From positions 1 through 8,307 of the forward strand of contig JACQMZ010000083.1 of the NCBI GenBank assembly GCA_016203345.1: DNA of 8,307 nucleotides. The letters run 5' to 3'. The translations under genes were made by a program, and so were the position numbers. Positions 5,711 to 8,307 of this stretch are shown here, piece by piece. This DNA comes from Candidatus Woesearchaeota archaeon (GTDB taxonomy: Archaea; Nanobdellota; Nanobdellia; Woesearchaeales; ARS49). Each line of letters opens with the position of its first letter. Position 1 is the first letter of the stretch. A model generated the notes under the pieces. The model saw nothing but the letters and a program-made list of their open reading frames with translations, searched no databases and was not told the DNA's origin.

Positions 5711-5717
5711 TATTTAA
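5710..5717 (-). promoter_or_regulatory. TATA box for vapBC
   Basis: TTAAATAT on the minus strand, about 25 bases from the vapB ATG, consistent with a leaderless archaeal promoter. Confidence 0.6.
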
Positions 5718-5733
5718 TGGTTTGTGTTTCGTG

Positions 5734-5775
5734 AATTTTGCTGAATGAGGTGCGAAGCGCCGAATTCGCAAAATT
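5734..5775. repeat. Nested hairpin repeat C
   Basis: Outer arms AATTTTGC (5734-5741) and GCAAAATT (5768-5775). Inside, GAAT (5743-5746) pairs with ATTC (5764-5767), and GGTGC (5749-5753) pairs with GCGCC (5757-5761) around GAA with one G-T pair. The core TGAATGAG...CGAATTC matches the reverse complement of repeat B. The stem bases differ between copies while pairing is kept, which suggests selection on the fold. Confidence 0.85.
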
Positions 5776-5792
5776 TATTCATATGAATTACC

Positions 5793-5840
5793 ATAATAGA
5801 AAACATAATATAAAACATAATAGAAAACATAATAGAAAAT
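5793..5840. repeat. Tandem array of four 12-bp units
   Basis: Units ATAATAGAAAAC (5793-5804), ATAATATAAAAC (5805-5816), ATAATAGAAAAC (5817-5828) and ATAATAGAAAAT (5829-5840) are head to tail, with two single-base differences. The 12-base spacing is close to helical phase. The array lies between the vapBC promoter and the AbrB promoter, so it could be a repeated binding site for the tandem AbrB protein or another regulator. Confidence 0.8.
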
Positions 5841-5914
5841 GTATATTTTATCATAGTATACAAATTCCTATACAGTGACACCAAATGTGTAGATTAATCG
5901 ACGATAATCGCTAG

Positions 5915-5923
5915 TTTTATATA
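5915..5923 (+). promoter_or_regulatory. TATA box for the AbrB/surface-protein operon
   Basis: TTTTATATA. The expected transcript start near 5945 would give a leader of about 85 bases that includes hairpin repeat D and the A-tract before the SD of the AbrB gene, unlike the leaderless neighbours. Confidence 0.5.
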
Positions 5924-5953
5924 GCAATTCTAAATATGAGCTTTCATATGATT

Positions 5954-6001
5954 CAAAATCCAGAACTGCGCCGCCTTCGGCGTGCTCGTTCAAGGATTTT
6001 G
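5954..6001. repeat. Nested hairpin repeat D in the AbrB-operon leader
   Basis: Outer arms CAAAATCC (5954-5961) and GGATTTTG (5994-6001) pair perfectly. GAAC (5963-5966) pairs with GTTC (5988-5991), and CGCCG (5969-5973) pairs with CGGCG (5978-5982) around CCTT. In the reverse orientation the core reads TGAACGAG...GCAGTTC, matching TGAATGAG...GAATTC of repeats B and C. If transcription starts at the 5915-5923 TATA box, this copy would fold in the 5' leader of the AbrB mRNA. Confidence 0.8.
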
Positions 6002-6017
6002 TGCTAAAAAAAAAAAA

Positions 6018-6021
6018 GAGG
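6018..6021 (+). promoter_or_regulatory. Shine-Dalgarno that supports a GTG start at 6031
   Basis: GAGG follows the 12-A tract and lies 9 bases before GTG at 6031. An in-frame TGA at 6028-6030 rules out any earlier start, so GTG is the start codon. Confidence 0.6.
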
Positions 6022-6030
6022 AACGTGTGA

Positions 6031-6411
6031 GTGTCGAGTTTACAGCGAAGGCTTCAGCGGACCAACAAAGATCAGTATACGTTGACGATTCCAAAACAGT
6101 TAGTCCAACTGCTTGGGTGGTCAACAAAGCAGAAAATTTTGTTTGGCTTTGACCGGGCAAAAGTAACTCTTTCTCCGCTTGATACTGCAACCAGCACCTC
6201 ACCAGGCCTTGTTCGCATATTACAGCGGACTCCAAAGGACCAATTTTTGCTGACGATTCCAAAAGCGCTGGTGCAATTGTTGGGCTGGAAAGACAAACAA
6301 GAAATTTTGTTTGGTTTCGATAAAGGCAAGATTTCGCTGGAAGCGACTACCCCGAAACAACGAAGTACGAACGACGAACAACCAATTACAGGAGGTGAAG
6401 CACATGAGTAA
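6031..6411 (+). CDS. Tandem AbrB/MazE-like DNA-binding protein (single-chain pseudo-dimer)
   Basis: A 126-residue protein with two copies of the AbrB/SpoVT swapped-hairpin domain: residues 8-47 and 64-103, offset by 56 residues, with 29 of 40 positions identical. Each has the signature DQYTLTIPKQLVQLLGW / DQFLLTIPKALVQLLGW followed by ILFGFD. Such domains normally dimerise to make one DNA-binding unit, so two in one chain could form that unit alone. The likely role is a transcription factor or antitoxin-like repressor. No toxin gene follows; its stop overlaps by 8 bases the start of a large surface protein, so it probably controls that operon. The C-terminal 20 residues are polar and unstructured. 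The GTG start is fixed by an in-frame stop just before it. Confidence 0.9.
   Translation: MSSLQRRLQRTNKDQYTLTIPKQLVQLLGWSTKQKILFGFDRAKVTLSPLDTATSTSPGLVRILQRTPKDQFLLTIPKALVQLLGWKDKQEILFGFDKGKISLEATTPKQRSTNDEQPITGGEAHE
6391..6398 (+). promoter_or_regulatory. Strong Shine-Dalgarno for the large surface protein
   Basis: GGAGGTGA, a near-perfect archaeal SD, lies 5 bases before the ATG at 6404 and inside the end of the AbrB gene. It decides the start at 6404 and suggests strong coupled translation. Confidence 0.85.
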
Positions 6412-8307
6412 GCGACACCTTCTGATGTGGTTGTTGATGTTGTTCCTGCTTGCCGCACCGTTTGTTGCCGCAGATACAATTGATGGATTGACAGGATTTT
6501 CTGACACTGCGGTAGGCGCGGCGCTCATAACGCACCGTGTCTGGAATGACACCATCAAAAACTTCACTGCACGATTCAACACCTCAGTCAATGTAGGCGG
6601 AACCATCGGCCACATGCTGGGCAGAGGCAACCGGCTCAGAAACGAGTTCGTGTACGGCACGCAGGACACAGGCGGCGACATCAACTTCCAAGTCTTCAAC
6701 GGCACAGGATGGGGCAATCTGCTGGAAGTCACCAGCAACCTGACAAATGGCAACAGCCGAGCGTTTGATATCGCTGTGTTGAACCAGAGCGGACTTGTGC
6801 TCCTGGTGTACGAGAACACCAGCGCACCTGACAACAAAATCATGTTCCGCCTGTGGAATGGAACCACCTATTCAGCCGAAACAGCCATTGACGGCCTGAG
6901 CGCAGGCGGTGAAGTAAAATTCATACGCGCAGTGCCCAAGCCAAACAGCAACAGCGTCATGATCGTCACGCTCGACGCAGGCAGTGACGTGTTTGCAGTA
7001 TTATGGAACGGCACGACAAACACGACAGTGAATGCCACCAAGATCAACCTCACTGCAACAGCCATAACAGCCACGAGCATGACCATTGACTTTGCGTGGG
7101 AAACACAAAGCCAGGACGGCCTTGTGGTGTACGGCATCGCTGACGGCACGCAGTACAGGAACTTCACCAACAACGCATGGAGCGTTGAAGGACAATTCTT
7201 CAACTGGCAACCGTCTGCGGCGAATGGAGACGATCCACTCTACAATCAGCTCTGTTCAGATCCAACTTCGAATTTCATCGCGTGGATAGGCAAAGACAAT
7301 GACGACGACGTCAACGTCGCCATCTGGAACGGCACAGCAGTCGAACCAACACCAACACCCCCAACAGAAGAAGCCACTACTGAACCTACAACGCTCACGA
7401 CATCAGGAATCTCGTGCGCATGGGAAACCAATTCAGGAAGGGCATTGTTTGCCTTTATTGACTCCAATGTTGATGATGAAGTTGAGTTTGTCATCTACAA
7501 CAAGACCGGATGGTCAAACACAACGCTCGAATCGCCTGCCAGAACAGGAACCATAAGCGCTGCAACTGGCGCAAACGAAAACCTCCGCCTGATACCCAAC
7601 CCAGTCACCAATGAAATCATGATGGAAGTCGGCAGGTCGGTAGAAAATGTGTTGTATATGATCCGATGGAATGGCAGCACAGACTGGATACAGCCCACCA
7701 ACAAAAGCATGGGAACAGTCTGCAACCAAGCCGCAGACCCCACACCCTGCTTCAGCTACGACTGGGGCAAATCAGTAGCTGCCGCAGCATTAGCCGCGAC
7801 GGCGCCTCCAAACCTGACTGTAGAAATCGGCGACGACGCACAAATAATCTGGAACCTGACAGGAAGCGGCGGATCATACTTTGTCGAGCGCAACGGCACA
7901 CTCTTTGACGGACCCAGAGCATGGACCGCGGGCCAAGAAATCATCGTCGTGCCAAACACGTTCTTCCTCGGCCTATGGAACTACACGCTGTTCTTCAACC
8001 AAAGCGACGGCACGCCAGGCACGCCAAGCACGTCATTCGTACGAGTAGTAGATACCATCTTCCCCAACTGCTCACAACTCACCGGATTCGGAAGCACGAC
8101 CCTCATCAAAAAGACCATCACGATAGACGGCAACACAAACGACTGGGCGGCAATACTGGACAACGCCGTACAAGTACGCACAGACCCGACACTCGAACAA
8201 GGCGACCCAGACCAGCCCGGCACTGCAGACCGCGACATGACCAAGTTCGCGTACACACAAAACCAATCACACCTGTTCTTCTACTTCGAACGGCTGGCAA
8301 AAGGCAC
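6404..8307 (+). CDS. Large secreted beta-propeller surface protein (3' end outside window)
   Basis: The frame is open from the ATG to the window edge (634 codons visible, incomplete). Residues 1-23 are a signal peptide (LLMWLLMLFLLAAPFVAA|D). Eight WNGT-like strand motifs (W47, F98, W151, W201, W259, W308, Y365, W422) recur at 49-58 residue spacing, the pattern of a seven- or eight-bladed beta-propeller. A Thr/Pro/Glu-rich insert follows W308. Residues about 465-545 look like an archaeal Ig-like domain (IIWNLTGSGG, FVERNGTLF, AWTAGQEIIVV, LGLWNYTLFF). At 574-581 IDGNTNDW starts a CBM9/DOMON-like carbohydrate-binding domain, with FAYTQNQSHLFFYFER further on. About 25 N-X-S/T sequons suggest heavy glycosylation. 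It is probably a cell-surface binding or adhesion protein; the C-terminal anchor lies outside the window. It overlaps and is probably co-regulated with the AbrB gene. Confidence 0.9.
   Translation, partial: MSKRHLLMWLLMLFLLAAPFVAADTIDGLTGFSDTAVGAALITHRVWNDTIKNFTARFNTSVNVGGTIGHMLGRGNRLRNEFVYGTQDTGGDINFQVFNGTGWGNLLEVTSNLTNGNSRAFDIAVLNQSGLVLLVYENTSAPDNKIMFRLWNGTTYSAETAIDGLSAGGEVKFIRAVPKPNSNSVMIVTLDAGSDVFAVLWNGTTNTTVNATKINLTATAITATSMTIDFAWETQSQDGLVVYGIADGTQYRNFTNNAWSVEGQFFNWQPSAANGDDPLYNQLCSDPTSNFIAWIGKDNDDDVNVAIWNGTAVEPTPTPPTEEATTEPTTLTTSGISCAWETNSGRALFAFIDSNVDDEVEFVIYNKTGWSNTTLESPARTGTISAATGANENLRLIPNPVTNEIMMEVGRSVENVLYMIRWNGSTDWIQPTNKSMGTVCNQAADPTPCFSYDWGKSVAAAALAATAPPNLTVEIGDDAQIIWNLTGSGGSYFVERNGTLFDGPRAWTAGQEIIVVPNTFFLGLWNYTLFFNQSDGTPGTPSTSFVRVVDTIFPNCSQLTGFGSTTLIKKTITIDGNTNDWAAILDNAVQVRTDPTLEQGDPDQPGTADRDMTKFAYTQNQSHLFFYFERLAKG

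Larger units (their letters stand above)
5689..6030. other. Regulatory intergenic region between vapBC and the AbrB operon
   Basis: This gap of about 340 bases separates the divergent vapBC and AbrB/surface-protein operons. It contains, in order, the vapBC operator and TATA box, hairpin repeat C, a four-unit 12-bp tandem repeat, a GATTA...TAATC inverted repeat near 5892, a rightward TATA box, hairpin repeat D and a run of 12 A before the AbrB Shine-Dalgarno. A 23-codon ORF (5936-6007, MSFHMIQNPELRRLRRARSR...) is visible but runs through hairpin D and is probably not a real gene. Confidence 0.55.

Noticed and set aside
5303..5734. 143-codon plus-strand frame across vapBC.
   Set aside because: It is antisense to both genes of the module, which carry intact family motifs, and it has no ribosome binding site.
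5793..5840. CRISPR array.
   Set aside because: The 12-base units are contiguous with no spacers and no cas genes are nearby.
6220..6867. 215-codon minus-strand frame antisense to the AbrB and surface protein genes.
   Set aside because: It spans two well-supported genes on the opposite strand; its openness follows from their codon bias, and no start signal is seen.

Overview
The window looks archaeal. Three gene starts (minus-strand 4323, plus-strand 4477, minus-strand 5688) have a TATA-like box centred about 25-26 bases upstream, the geometry of leaderless archaeal transcripts. Internal operon genes instead have GGAGGTG-type ribosome binding sites. Three large secreted or membrane-anchored proteins are rich in N-X-S/T sequons. 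A UPF0330-type VapBC pair is present, and there is a tandem AbrB-type regulator. The surface-protein style resembles DPANN archaea (Woesearchaeota-like), but that placement is from memory and is not proven by the sequence.

Layout. (1) Bases 1-3100 are a tightly packed plus-strand surface-protein operon: the end of an upstream membrane protein, a 532-residue protein that looks like two secreted proteins joined through a membrane hairpin with an internal signal peptide, and a 476-residue anchored protein with a six-cysteine knottin-like mini-domain and a cytosolic CxxC tail. (2) Bases 3101-3490 hold a nested hairpin repeat and what looks like a frameshifted, truncated gene remnant. (3) Bases about 3490-4440 are clearly AT-rich with different codon use. 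They carry a two-gene minus-strand unit: an unknown 138-residue protein followed by a YgiT/MqsA-like zinc-ribbon protein, an arrangement that could be an acquired toxin-antitoxin-like pair. (4) Bases 4477-4947 encode a 156-residue protein of unknown function. (5) Bases 5054-5688 are a complete minus-strand VapBC module. (6) Bases 5689-6030 are regulatory or intergenic DNA with a palindrome, a 12-bp tandem array, a TATA box and two hairpin repeats. (7) From 6031 to the end runs an operon of a duplicated AbrB/MazE-like DNA-binding protein, overlapping by 8 bases a large secreted protein that is cut by the window edge. The visible part of that protein has eight evenly spaced WNG-type motifs (probable beta-propeller), an Ig-like domain and the start of a CBM9/DOMON-like domain.

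The genes appear to work as cell-surface modules separated by defence or stability cassettes. The most distinctive signals are the dispersed nested-hairpin family (four clear copies), the internal signal peptide in the first large protein, the knottin-like domain, the AT-rich two-gene cassette, and the single-chain AbrB pseudo-dimer coupled to a giant surface protein.
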